64,000 nucleotides of DNA. Origin: Candidatus Flavonifractor intestinipullorum (lineage in GTDB: Bacteria; Bacillota; Clostridia; Oscillospirales; Oscillospiraceae). The notes beneath the pieces are model-generated. The model ran no database searches, had not been told where the DNA came from, and saw only the letters and a program-made list of their open reading frames with translations. Shown here piece by piece: positions 10,657 through 19,668 of the stretch. The stretch spans positions 27,673 to 91,672 of the forward strand of contig DWYC01000088.1 of NCBI GenBank assembly GCA_019118925.1, given 5' to 3'. The first letter of the stretch is position 1; every line of letters begins with the position of its first letter. The position numbers and the translations under genes were made by a program.

Positions 10657-11688
10657 ATGGGAAAACGGGTACTGCGCCGGAAAAAATCCGCTCTGCGCCG
10701 GCTGGCCGGGGTGCTCTACGGACTTCTGGTGGCCTTGTCTGCGGTGATCGTGGCGCTGTATGTGATCTACAATGTGATGAAGGAGGAGCCCACCATGGCC
10801 GCCGGCGGAAGTCCTCCTCCGGTGGCCTCCGGGCAGCAGGACCCCCAGACCTCCGCAGATCCTCAGGGGCTGACCCGAAAAGAGGGGACCTATACCGTTC
10901 TGCTCACCTGCCCCGATGTGGCCAGCGGCAATGCCGACACCATCATGGTGGCCATGTACGACACGGTGAATCAGAAGGCGGGGCTGGTCTCCATCCCGCG
11001 GGATACCCTGGTGGAGGGGGAGAGCCCGGGCGGGAATCGCTATTATAAGATCAACAGCTCCTATCACTACGGGATTGACGAGCTGAAGGAGACGGTCTCC
11101 GACCTGCTGGGCATCCCCATCGACTACTACGTGTCCATTGACGTGGAGACCTTCCCCAAGCTGGTGGACATGGTGGGGGGCGTGGACTTCGAAATCCCGG
11201 TGTACATGGACTACGAGGACCCCACCCAGGACCTGTATATCTACTTCCAGCCGGGAATGACCCATCTGGACGGCCAGGAGGCCATGGAGGTCTGCCGCTT
11301 CCGCCACAACAACTGGTGGAAGACCCAGGTGGCCTATACCGACGTGGAGCGCACCCAGACCCAACAGCAGATCCTCACCCTCATCGCCCAAAAAATCCTC
11401 TCCCAGCCGGACAATATCCCCGGCTACATCGAGCTCATCGCCCAGAATGTGGAGACCGACTTCTCACTGGGGGAGATGCTCTGGTTTGTGGAACCCGCTC
11501 TGGGCTTCGACCTGTCCACCGGACTGAGCACCGCCACCCTTCCCGGCGACGGCGAGGTCACCTATCACGGCTGGACCTACTGCTATGCGCTCTATCCGGA
11601 GGAGACGCTGGAAATTTTAAACGAGATGCTCAACCCCTACACCACGCCCATCACCCTGGAGATGACCAACATCGTACAGGCCTCCTGA
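10657..11688 (+). CDS. LytR-CpsA-Psr (LCP) family protein
   Basis: Single N-terminal TM; SIPRDTLV, DYYVSIDVETFPKLVDMVGGVDFEIP and GMTHLDGQEAMEVCRFRH motifs. Confidence 0.93.
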   Translation: MGKRVLRRKKSALRRLAGVLYGLLVALSAVIVALYVIYNVMKEEPTMAAGGSPPPVASGQQDPQTSADPQGLTRKEGTYTVLLTCPDVASGNADTIMVAMYDTVNQKAGLVSIPRDTLVEGESPGGNRYYKINSSYHYGIDELKETVSDLLGIPIDYYVSIDVETFPKLVDMVGGVDFEIPVYMDYEDPTQDLYIYFQPGMTHLDGQEAMEVCRFRHNNWWKTQVAYTDVERTQTQQQILTLIAQKILSQPDNIPGYIELIAQNVETDFSLGEMLWFVEPALGFDLSTGLSTATLPGDGEVTYHGWTYCYALYPEETLEILNEMLNPYTTPITLEMTNIVQAS

Positions 11689-11710
11689 GGCGGGCTGGAG
11701 CAGGGAAGCG

Positions 11711-11760
11711 CCTGAAACTCTATGCGAATGGGAGGCACCCGTTTGCATAGAGTTTTTCTT
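11711..11760 (+). terminator. Intrinsic terminator after LCP gene
   Basis: AAACTCTATGCGAATGGG / CACCCGTTTGCATAGAGTTTTTC stem plus T tract. Confidence 0.8.
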
Positions 11761-11785
11761 TTCCGCCGCGGCGCGGAAAAAGGGC

Positions 11786-11835
11786 TTGACATATGTCCGA
11801 AATCGGATATAATACAGGATGTACGAAATCGTACA
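11786..11835 (+). promoter_or_regulatory. MarR-gene promoter with two CGAAATCG operator palindromes
   Basis: TTGACA (11786-11791), 16 bp, TATAAT (11808-11813); TCCGAAATCGGA in the spacer (11796-11807) and TGTACGAAATCGTACA (11820-11835) just downstream. Confidence 0.75.
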
Positions 11836-11853
11836 AACGGAGGGGCGAACCGA

Positions 11854-12285
11854 ATGCACTACTTAAAAGCGGGACAGTACACCTATCTGGCCGGGGAGAT
11901 CAACGCGCTCTACCACGAGGCGGCGGTGAAAATGGGCCTTTCAGACAGTGTGCAGAATATTCTGTATGTCATCTGTGAAAAGGGGACCCGCTGCCTCCAG
12001 AGTGAAATCAGCCGCCTGACCGGCATCAGCAGGCAGACCATCAACTCGGCCATTCGGAAGCTGGAGCACGAGGGGATCGTATACCTGGAGCCGGGCCAGG
12101 GGCGCAACACCGTGGTCTGTCTGACGGAACAGGGGGAGGCGTATGCGCAGAAAACCATTCAGCCCCTCTTTGAGATTGAAAACCGCATTTGGAACGATTG
12201 GACGGAAGAGGAACAGGAGGAATACCTGCGTCTGACCCGGAAATACCGGGACGGGCTCAAGACCTATTTGAAAACCATGCTGTGA
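11854..12285 (+). CDS. MarR family transcriptional regulator
   Basis: EISRLTGISRQTINSAIRKLEHEGIVYLEPGQGRNTVVCLTEQG wHTH; start trimmed to MHYLKAGQ behind GGAGGGG. Confidence 0.9.
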   Translation: MHYLKAGQYTYLAGEINALYHEAAVKMGLSDSVQNILYVICEKGTRCLQSEISRLTGISRQTINSAIRKLEHEGIVYLEPGQGRNTVVCLTEQGEAYAQKTIQPLFEIENRIWNDWTEEEQEEYLRLTRKYRDGLKTYLKTML

Positions 12286-12311
12286 CCGGCCGTCCGGAGG
12301 AGTGAGAGAGG

Positions 12312-12740
12312 ATGAACCGAGAGAACAAGAGAAAACGGTATGAAAAGGGCTATTATAAGACCCACGCGTGCAGCGACAGCTTTACCTGCAAGGTGTGCGG
12401 GCGGCTGGTGGTGTCCGCCGGAGCGGGCAGCGATCACCGCAATCACTGCCCCAACTGCCTGTGCAGCCTGCATGTGGACGTGGAGCCGGGAGACCGGGCG
12501 TCCGACTGCGGCGGGATCATGGACCCGGTGGGCGTGTGGGTGAGAAAGAGCGGGGAGTGGGCCATCATCCACCGCTGCCGCCGCTGCGGACAGCTCCGTT
12601 CCAACCGGGTGGCCGCGGACGACAACCCCATGAAGCTGATGTCCATCGCCATGAAGCCGCTCTCCCAGCCGCCCTTCCCGCTGGAGCGCATCGAGGAGAT
12701 GACCGCGCAGATGGGGGGCGACGGGCGCCTGTACGTCTGA
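12312..12740 (+). CDS. RNHCP domain-containing zinc-ribbon protein
   Basis: FTCKVCG...RNHCPNCLCSLHVD...HRCRRCG...RSNRVAADDN pattern of RNHCP proteins. Confidence 0.88.
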   Translation: MNRENKRKRYEKGYYKTHACSDSFTCKVCGRLVVSAGAGSDHRNHCPNCLCSLHVDVEPGDRASDCGGIMDPVGVWVRKSGEWAIIHRCRRCGQLRSNRVAADDNPMKLMSIAMKPLSQPPFPLERIEEMTAQMGGDGRLYV

Positions 12741-12742
12741 AA

Positions 12743-12778
12743 AAACAGCATGTGCCCCCTTGGGCACATGCTGTTTTC
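12743..12778. terminator. Bidirectional intrinsic terminator
   Basis: AAAACAGCATGTGCCC-CCTT-GGGCACATGCTGTTTT between convergent genes. Confidence 0.85.
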
Positions 12779-12785
12779 GCGTGAG

Positions 12786-13652
12786 TTATTCCAGCAGGTC
12801 GGGGCCGGGCAGGTCCATCTTCCGCTTCCGGGCGGCGGAGACGGAGAGCTTTTCGGCCAGGGCCTTGGGGTCCTCCCGGTCCAGGGCCTCCCGGTAGGCG
12901 GTCAGGTGGCCGATGAGCCGGTCCAGAGCGGCGGAGAGGGCGGGGCGGTTCATGGAGAACAGCTCGGTCCACAGCCCCACGTCCAGGGCCGCCACCCGGG
13001 TGCAGCCCCGGAAGGAGGAGCCCTCGAAGCCGCGGCAGGCAAAGAGCATGGGGTCGTCGCACACGCTCACGGCGATGATGTGCATGAGCTGGCTGGTATA
13101 GGCGATCATGGCGTCGTGTTCCTGGGCGGTGGTCCGGTACACGTCCCGGCAGCCGATGTGCCCCGCCAGACGCTCCAGGAGGGCGATGTGTCCGTCCGTA
13201 CTGTTCTCCCGGGGGACCAGAATCCAGTGGCTCCCCTGAAAGAGCTCCGGAAACGCGTGCTCGATGCCCGAGAACTCGGTGCCCGCCATGGGGTGGCAGC
13301 CGATGAAATCCACGCCCTCGGGCAGGACCCGGGCCCCCTCCAGAATGGCGGTCTTGACGCCGCACACGTCGGTGACCAGGCACCCGGGCCGGAAGCGCTC
13401 CCGGTGCTCCTGCAAAAAGCGGACGATGCCCCGGGGGTGGAGGGCCAGCACCACCACATCGGCCCCGGGGAGAACGCCGGCGGCGTCGCCGGTGACCATA
13501 TCGCCCACGCCGTGCTCGGCGGCGTAACGCAGGGTGGGTTCCGAGATGTCCACACCCACAATCTCATAGTCCTCAAAGCCCTTCAGGGCCATGGCCAGAG
13601 AGCCGCCGATGAGGCCCAGGCCCACCACAACCAGGCGCTTTTTCTCCGCCAT
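12786..13652 (-). CDS. tyrA: Prephenate dehydrogenase
   Basis: VVGLGLIGGSLAMALKG NAD-binding motif, GCHPMAGTEFSGIEHA motif; downstream of aroF. Confidence 0.93.
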   Translation of the reverse strand: MAEKKRLVVVGLGLIGGSLAMALKGFEDYEIVGVDISEPTLRYAAEHGVGDMVTGDAAGVLPGADVVVLALHPRGIVRFLQEHRERFRPGCLVTDVCGVKTAILEGARVLPEGVDFIGCHPMAGTEFSGIEHAFPELFQGSHWILVPRENSTDGHIALLERLAGHIGCRDVYRTTAQEHDAMIAYTSQLMHIIAVSVCDDPMLFACRGFEGSSFRGCTRVAALDVGLWTELFSMNRPALSAALDRLIGHLTAYREALDREDPKALAEKLSVSAARKRKMDLPGPDLLE

Positions 13653-13655
13653 GGC

Positions 13656-14672
13656 TCACACCTCCCGGCCCATGCAGGGGGCCAGCGCGGCCAGACGGTC
13701 CATCACGCCCTGGAACTGCTCCGGAGTCAGGGACTGGGCCCCGTCGCACAGGGCGTTTTTGGGGTCGTTGTGGACCTCGATCATGAGGCCGTCGGCCCCG
13801 GCGGCCACCGCCGCCATGGCCATGCGCTCCACCATCCAGGCCTTGCCGCAGGCGTGGGAGGGGTCCACCACCACTGGCAGATGGGAGAGGGTCTTGACGG
13901 CCAGCACGGCGGACAGGTCCAGGGTGTTGCGGGTAAAGGTCTCAAAGGTGCGGATACCCCGCTCGCAGAGGATCACATTGGGGTTGCCCCCGGCCAGGAT
14001 GTACTCGGCGGACATGAGCCACTCCTCAATGGTGGAGGAGAGCCCCCGTTTGAGGAGGATGGGCTTGGTGGTCCGGCGGCCCAGGGCCTTCAGGAGGGCG
14101 AAATTCTGCATATTCCGGGCCCCCACCTGGATGACATCCACACACTCCTCGAAGAGCTCCACATATTCGGTGCTCATGATCTCGGTGACGATGGGCAGGC
14201 CCGTGGCCTCCTTGGCCTTCTGGAGGAGCTCCAGACCCTGGCACTCCAGCCCCTGGAAGGCATAGGGGGAGGTGCGGGGCTTGAAGGCGCCGCCCCGCAG
14301 GGCGCAGGCCCCGCTCTTCTGCACGGCGCGGGCCACACAGGTGATCTGCTCCGCGCTCTCCACCGAGCAGGGTCCGGCGATGACGGCCAGCTTTTTGCCG
14401 CCCACCGCTGCGCCGCCGCCCAGGGGGACCACCGTATCGTCGGGGTGGTATTTGCGGTTGGCCTTCTTATAGGGCTCGGTGACCCGCATGACCCGCTCCA
14501 CACCGGGGAGCTGCTCCAGCAGCTCCTGGTCGATACGGGCGGCGTCGCCTTCCGCGCCCAGCACGGTGGTCTCGGCGCCTTTGGAGATGTTGACCTGGAC
14601 GCCTCCGGCCTTCATGGCCTGGATGGCCTCCTGAAGCTGCTCGGGCGTAAAGTGGGGTTTCATAATGACGAC
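13656..14672 (-). CDS. aroF: 3-deoxy-7-phosphoheptulonate synthase (DAHP synthase, AroF/AroG type)
   Basis: AVIAGPCSVESAEQI, GGAFKPRTSPYAFQG, VVVDPSHACGK; start trimmed to the MVVIMKPHF region. Confidence 0.94.
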   Translation of the reverse strand, partial: VVIMKPHFTPEQLQEAIQAMKAGGVQVNISKGAETTVLGAEGDAARIDQELLEQLPGVERVMRVTEPYKKANRKYHPDDTVVPLGGGAAVGGKKLAVIAGPCSVESAEQITCVARAVQKSGACALRGGAFKPRTSPYAFQGLECQGLELLQKAKEATGLPIVTEIMSTEYVELFEECVDVIQVGARNMQNFALLKALGRRTTKPILLKRGLSSTIEEWLMSAEYILAGGNPNVILCERGIRTFETFTRNTLDLSAVLAVKTLSHLPVVVDPSHACGKAWMVERMAMAAVAAGADGLMIEVHNDPKNALCDGAQSLTPEQFQGVMDRLAALAPCMGREV

Positions 14673-14703
14673 CATAACAGTCCCTGCCTTTCTCGTTGTG
14701 CAT

Positions 14704-14743
14704 GAAAAAACCGCGGCCGCCCAAACTGGGCTGCCGCGGTTTC
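14704..14743 (-). terminator. Attenuator terminator upstream of aroF
   Basis: Minus-strand RNA AAACCGCGGC-AGCCCAGTTTGGGC-GGCCGCGGTTTTTT immediately before the aroF start. Confidence 0.85.
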
Positions 14744-14794
14744 CCGTATTCCATCTCCCCACTGGGGGGCGGGAGTTCCACTCGGACAGGCCGG

Positions 14795-14869
14795 TTATGG
14801 GCAGGCAAACAGACCGCTGCTATAATAGTAGCGGTAATCGCCATACGCATAACCGGTGGTGAAGAGCAT
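14795..14869 (-). CDS. Tyrosine-rich leader peptide MLFTTGYAYGDYRYYYSSGLFACP (24 aa)
   Basis: ATG behind AGGAGGCG on the minus strand; 6 Tyr codons in a 10-codon stretch; stop followed by attenuator terminator and then aroF-tyrA; flanking 9-bp inverted repeat CCGGTTATG/CATAACCGG. Confidence 0.88.
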   Translation of the reverse strand: MLFTTGYAYGDYRYYYSSGLFACP

Positions 14870-15018
14870 CGTACACGCCTCCTGGTGGAAGTTACTTGCA
14901 CTTTAGCACATTTTGGTGCGAAAGTCAAGAGAGAAAATTTCCCGGCGGAGGCCGGCTGCAGGGAACGGGACAACCCCGGCCCGCCAATAGGCGGGACCGG
15001 GGCGGCGCGAAGGCGGAG

Positions 15019-16668
15019 TTAGCTCCGGCGCAGGAGCACCAGCGACTCATAGGGCCGCAGCTCCAGGGCCGTGGAAGCTCTGGCGTCCGGGTAGTTGGAC
15101 AGAAGAACCTGACAGCCCTCCAGGGCCTCCGGGCAGGTCCAGGTGCAGGGTTTGGGGTAGAAATTGCTGATGCAGTAGAGGGTATCCCCCTGCCAGCGGC
15201 GGCGGTAGGCCAGTACGGCGGGATGGCCGGGGTCCAGGGCCTCGAAATCGCCGCAGGCGATGACGCCGTACTCCTTCCGCAGGCGCACCAGGGTCTGGTA
15301 ATGGGTAAAGATGGAGTCGGGATCGCCCACCTGGGCCTGGGCGTTGATGCGGGTATAGTTGGGGTTGACGCCGATCCAGGGCGTGCCGGCGGTAAAGCCG
15401 CCGTTGGGGGAGGCGTCCCACTGCATGGGGGTGCGGGCGTTGTCCCGGGAGTGGACGTTCAGAATGTTGTAGGCGCTCTGCGCGCTCATGCCCTTGTCCC
15501 GCAGAATCTGGAAATGGTTCAGACTCTCCACATCCCGGTACTGGGAGAGGTCTGTAAAACCGGCATTGGTCATGCCGATCTCCTCCCCCTGGTAGATATA
15601 GGGGGTGCCCCGCAGGCAGTGGATGACATTGGCCAGCATCTTGGCCGACTGTTTCCAGTAGGTTCCCTCGTCCCCAAAGCGGGAGACCACCCGGGGCTGG
15701 TCGTGGTTGCACCAGAACACGGCGTTCCAGGCGTCGTGCGCCGCCATGCCCTGCTGCCAGGAGAAGAGGATATCCTTGAGCTTGTGGAAGTCGGCAGGCA
15801 CCAGCACCCACTTCTCGTTGCCCATGAAGTCCACCTTCAGGTGGTGGAAGGAAAAGACCATGCTCAGCTCGTGGCTCTCCGCTCCGGCGTACCGGAAGCA
15901 GTTCTCCATGGAGGTGGAGGACATCTCCCCCACCGTGATGATCCCCGGGTCTTGACCAAATGTGGCCTCGTTGAGCTCCCGGAGGTACTGGTGGATGCGG
16001 GGCCCGTCGGTGTAGAACCGGCGGCCGTCCCCCTGGCTGTCGTCCTCAAAGGCGCCCTTGCTGATGAGGTTGATGACGTCGAAGCGGAAGCCCTTTACCC
16101 CCTTGGCCATCCAGAAGCGGACCACATCGGCCACCTCAGAGCGGACCTCCGGGTTGTCCCAGTTCAGGTCGGCCTGAGTTTTGTCAAAGAGATGCAGGTA
16201 GTATTCGTCAAACTGGGGGACGTATTCCCAGGCGTTCCCGCCGAATTTGCTCTCCCAGTTGGTGGGGGGCTCCCCGTTGGGCTTGCCCTTCTTCCAGATA
16301 TAGTAGTCTTTATATTTGGGGTCCCCGGCCAGGGCCTTCCGGAACCACTCGTGTTCGGTGGACGTGTGGTTAAAGACCATGTCCAGCATCAGGCCGAGAC
16401 CCCGCTTTTCCGCCTCCCGGGAGAGCTCTTCGAAGTCGTCCATGGTACCGTAGCGGGGGTCGATCTGCCGGTAGTCGGCCACATCATAGCCGTTGTCGTT
16501 CTGGGGAGAGACGAAGAATGGGGTGAGCCAGAGGTAGTCCACTCCCAGCTCCTTCAGGTAGTCCAGCTTGGCCGTGACGCCCCGGAGTTCCCCCAGGCCG
16601 TCTCCGTTGGTGTCCAGGAAGGACTTGGGATAAATCTGATAGACGGTGCTTGTTCGAAAATCGCACAT
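15019..16668 (-). CDS. treC: GH13 trehalose-6-phosphate hydrolase / oligo-1,6-glucosidase
   Basis: QIYPKSFLDTNGDGLGELRG, DMVFNHTS, GFRFDVINLISK, GEMSSTS; adjacent to trehalose-type PTS. Confidence 0.9.
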   Translation of the reverse strand: MCDFRTSTVYQIYPKSFLDTNGDGLGELRGVTAKLDYLKELGVDYLWLTPFFVSPQNDNGYDVADYRQIDPRYGTMDDFEELSREAEKRGLGLMLDMVFNHTSTEHEWFRKALAGDPKYKDYYIWKKGKPNGEPPTNWESKFGGNAWEYVPQFDEYYLHLFDKTQADLNWDNPEVRSEVADVVRFWMAKGVKGFRFDVINLISKGAFEDDSQGDGRRFYTDGPRIHQYLRELNEATFGQDPGIITVGEMSSTSMENCFRYAGAESHELSMVFSFHHLKVDFMGNEKWVLVPADFHKLKDILFSWQQGMAAHDAWNAVFWCNHDQPRVVSRFGDEGTYWKQSAKMLANVIHCLRGTPYIYQGEEIGMTNAGFTDLSQYRDVESLNHFQILRDKGMSAQSAYNILNVHSRDNARTPMQWDASPNGGFTAGTPWIGVNPNYTRINAQAQVGDPDSIFTHYQTLVRLRKEYGVIACGDFEALDPGHPAVLAYRRRWQGDTLYCISNFYPKPCTWTCPEALEGCQVLLSNYPDARASTALELRPYESLVLLRRS

Positions 16669-16680
16669 GGAGCATCCTCC

Positions 16681-18630
16681 TTAAAACTGGATGACCGGGG
16701 TCTCGCCGGCCACGGCGTCCATACCGGTGGTAAAGGCGGGGGCGGTATCGCCGGGGTCGCTGACGATGAAGGCGGTGATGGTGGGGTGTCCGGCGGCGCG
16801 GATCTTATCCAGGTCGAAGGTGATGAGGGGGTCGCCCCGGCGGACATGGTCGCCCTCTTTTACATGGAGCTGGAAGCCGTCGCCTCCCATGGACACCGTG
16901 TCCATTCCCACGTGGATGAGCAGCTCCGCACCGTTGCCCAGGGTGAGGCCCACGGCGTGACGGCTCTCCTCCATAACCGAGCAGACGGTGGCGTCCGCGG
17001 GGGCCACCACGACCTGGCCGGTGGGATCAATGCCCACGCCCTCTCCCAGGACGCCCTGAGAAAAGACCTGGTCCGGAATCTCCTCCAGAGGCAGGATGCG
17101 CCCGGTGATGGGGGAGGTAACAGTCAGGGCGCCGGCGGGGGCATGCTCCGCTGCGGCGGGCGCGGAGACCTCCTCCAGAGGCGCGGAAGCGGTGGGGGCA
17201 TGGCCGGCCCGATCGGCGGCGGAGAGCTTCCGGCTGCCCACGATCAGGGTGAGGACAAAGGGGACCACGATGGCCACCGCCATGGCCAGAAGGAAGTTAA
17301 GCCAGTACTGGGGCATGATGGACAGGATGCCGGGCAGGCCGCCCACGCCGATGGAGTAGGCATATACGCCGGTACCGATGGAGATCACCGCCGCGCAGGC
17401 CGAGCCGATCATGCCGCAGACCAGAGGGAAGCCGTATTTCAGATTCACGCCGAAGAGGGCGGGCTCCGTCACGCCCAGGTAGCAGGAGATGCACGCGGGG
17501 ATGTTCACCTGCTGGGCCCGCTCGTTTTTCTTCTGCAAAAAGCTCATGGCCAGCACGGCGGAGCCCTGGGCGATGTTGGACAGGGCGATCATGGGCCAGA
17601 GATTGGTGCCCTGGTAGAGATTGACCAGCTGGGAGTCGATGGCGTTGGTCATGTGGTGCAGTCCGGTCATGACCAGCGGGGCGTAGACCAGGCCGAAGAT
17701 GGCGGCAAAGAGCCACTTTACATTGGAGGTCAGGCCCAGGTTGACCACGGCGGCGATGGCGTCACCGATCTTCCAGCCGATGGGGCCCACGACGGTGTGG
17801 GCGATGATGACCGCGGGCACCAGGGAGCAGAAGGGGACCACGATCATACTCACGACCTCGGGGCAGTGCTTTTTAAAGAACTTTTCCAGGTAGACCAGAA
17901 CGAAACCGGCCAGCATGGCGGCGATCACCTGGCCCTGATAGCCGATCATCTGCACCTGAATAAAGCCGAAGTCCCAGACGGGGATATCCTCGGCGGCGGT
18001 GGTGGCCACCGAGAAGCCGTTGAGCAGCTGGGGCGAGACCAGGGTCAGGCCCAGAATGATGCCCAGAATCTGCGTGGTGCCCATCTTCTTGGTGATGGAC
18101 CAGACGATGCCCACCGGGAGCATGTGGAACACAGCCTCGCCGATGAGCCAGAGGAAGCTGTACAGGCCCGCCCAGAACTGAGATATGTCGGCCAAACTCT
18201 GGGTGCCGTTATTGAAGAAATTGATCTCGCCGATGACGTTGCGGAAGCCCAGAATCAGACCGCCGCAGATGAGAGCCGGAATAATGGGGGCGAAAATCTC
18301 GCCCAGCGTACCCATGATGCGCTGGATGGGAGACTGGTTGGACTTGGCGGCGTCTTTCACCGCGTCTTTGCTCACGCCCTCAATGCCGGCAAAGGCGGTA
18401 AATTCGTTGTAGAAATTGGCCACGTCGTTGCCGATGATGACCTGGAACTGTCCGGCCTGGGTAAAAGTGCCCTTCACCGAGGGGAGTTGTTCGATCTGGG
18501 CGGTATCCGCCTTTGCGGCGTCCACCAGCACGAAGCGCATGCGCGTCATACAGTGGGAAACGGCCTGAATATTCTCCTTGCCGCCCACCAGACGGAGCAG
18601 CGCCTGCACGTCAGCCTGATACTTTGCCAT
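16681..18630 (-). CDS. treP: PTS transporter subunit EIIBCA, probable trehalose-specific
   Basis: EIIB VSHCMTRMRFVL, EIIC membrane domain, EIIA IHVGMDTVSMGGDGF domains in one chain; operon with GH13. Confidence 0.9.
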   Translation of the reverse strand: MAKYQADVQALLRLVGGKENIQAVSHCMTRMRFVLVDAAKADTAQIEQLPSVKGTFTQAGQFQVIIGNDVANFYNEFTAFAGIEGVSKDAVKDAAKSNQSPIQRIMGTLGEIFAPIIPALICGGLILGFRNVIGEINFFNNGTQSLADISQFWAGLYSFLWLIGEAVFHMLPVGIVWSITKKMGTTQILGIILGLTLVSPQLLNGFSVATTAAEDIPVWDFGFIQVQMIGYQGQVIAAMLAGFVLVYLEKFFKKHCPEVVSMIVVPFCSLVPAVIIAHTVVGPIGWKIGDAIAAVVNLGLTSNVKWLFAAIFGLVYAPLVMTGLHHMTNAIDSQLVNLYQGTNLWPMIALSNIAQGSAVLAMSFLQKKNERAQQVNIPACISCYLGVTEPALFGVNLKYGFPLVCGMIGSACAAVISIGTGVYAYSIGVGGLPGILSIMPQYWLNFLLAMAVAIVVPFVLTLIVGSRKLSAADRAGHAPTASAPLEEVSAPAAAEHAPAGALTVTSPITGRILPLEEIPDQVFSQGVLGEGVGIDPTGQVVVAPADATVCSVMEESRHAVGLTLGNGAELLIHVGMDTVSMGGDGFQLHVKEGDHVRRGDPLITFDLDKIRAAGHPTITAFIVSDPGDTAPAFTTGMDAVAGETPVIQF

Positions 18631-18724
18631 GGGTGCGGTCCCTCCTTCAAACGTGTTCGCCTTTGCAGTTTGCCCGGTTTTCAGCGGTTTTTCCGCTTTT
18701 TTAAGGTGAGACTATGATACTCCA

Positions 18725-18740
18725 ACTTGTTTAAACAAGT
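18725..18740. promoter_or_regulatory. Probable TreR operator 1 in the treP promoter
   Basis: Perfect palindrome ACTTGTTTAAACAAGT between minus-strand TTGACT and TATCAT. Confidence 0.75.
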
Positions 18741-18841
18741 CAATTGGCCGATTGGATAAATCCAACGCGGCTTTTTTGGACAGGTTTACCAGAACAAAGA
18801 TGGTTGACTTTTGAGGGGGAGGGTGGTACAGTGAGAAAAAG

Positions 18842-18853
18842 TTGTTCAAACAA
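18842..18853. promoter_or_regulatory. Probable TreR operator 2 upstream of treR
   Basis: TTGTTCAAACAA just downstream of plus-strand TTGACT-17-TACAGT promoter. Confidence 0.7.
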
Positions 18854-18866
18854 GGGGGTGGGCGCC

Positions 18867-19604
18867 ATGCCGCGCCAGAAGTATACCGAGATCTATCGGG
18901 CCTTGAAAGACCGGATCGAGGCCGGAGCCTATCCGGTGGGGCAGCTGCTGCCCTCGGAGAACACGCTGATCGCCGAATTTGACTGCTCCCGCAATACGGT
19001 GCGCCGGGCGGTGGCCGGGCTGGTGCGGGACGGCTATGTACAGACCCGGCAGGGCTGGGGGGTGTGCAATATCTTCCAGCCCATCGAGCCTTCGGCCTAC
19101 ACGATGGGGACCATCGAGTCCTTTGCCGAGACTTCCCGCCGCACCGGACAGCACAGCGCCACCCGGGTGGTGGGCTTCTCCCTGTGTACCGCCGGGGAGG
19201 AGCTGGCCCGCCGGTCTGGCTTTGCCGTTGGGACGGAGCTGTTCTATATCCAGCGCATCCATGACCTGGATGGAGTCCCCCGCATCTTCAACCACAACTA
19301 CTTCCGGCGGGATTGCATGCCCGGCCTGACGGCCCGGATCGCCGCGGGGTCCATCTACCGCTACCTGGAGGAGGAGCAGGGGATGTCCATCGTCACCAGT
19401 AAACGCACCATCACGGTGGAGCGGGCCACCGAGGAGGACCGGAAGTGGCTGGAGCTGGGAGAATACAACTGTCTGGCGGTTCTGAGCAGTCAGACCTATA
19501 ACAGCGACGGGATTCTCTTTGAGTACACGCAGTCCCGGCATTACCCGGGCATCTTTCGCTTTCAGGACAACGCCGTGCGCACACCCGAAGGGCGCCGGGC
19601 ATAA
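18867..19604 (+). CDS. treR: GntR/HutC family trehalose operon repressor
   Basis: YTEIYRALKDRIEAGAYPVGQLLPSENTLIAEFDCSRNTVRRAVAGLVRDGYV wHTH plus UTRA domain; divergent from treP. Confidence 0.88.
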   Translation: MPRQKYTEIYRALKDRIEAGAYPVGQLLPSENTLIAEFDCSRNTVRRAVAGLVRDGYVQTRQGWGVCNIFQPIEPSAYTMGTIESFAETSRRTGQHSATRVVGFSLCTAGEELARRSGFAVGTELFYIQRIHDLDGVPRIFNHNYFRRDCMPGLTARIAAGSIYRYLEEEQGMSIVTSKRTITVERATEEDRKWLELGEYNCLAVLSSQTYNSDGILFEYTQSRHYPGIFRFQDNAVRTPEGRRA

Positions 19605-19636
19605 AAAAAGCACGCCGCAGCGCGGCGTGCTTTTTT
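19601..19636. terminator. Intrinsic terminator
   Basis: AAAAAAGCACGCCGC-AGC-GCGGCGTGCTTTTTT. Confidence 0.85.
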
Positions 19637-19668
19637 CCAATGGGCGGATGGGGGGCGGAGAGACCCCG

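Noticed and set aside
14696-14880. T-box riboswitch upstream of aroF
   Set aside because: No T-box sequence (TGGNACCGCG-type) or Stem I specifier architecture seen; the Tyr leader peptide explains the region better.
14896-18717. 1273-aa plus-strand ORF
   Set aside because: Antisense shadow of treC-treP; composition (V/H/G/A/D/Q) and lack of motifs show no coding support.
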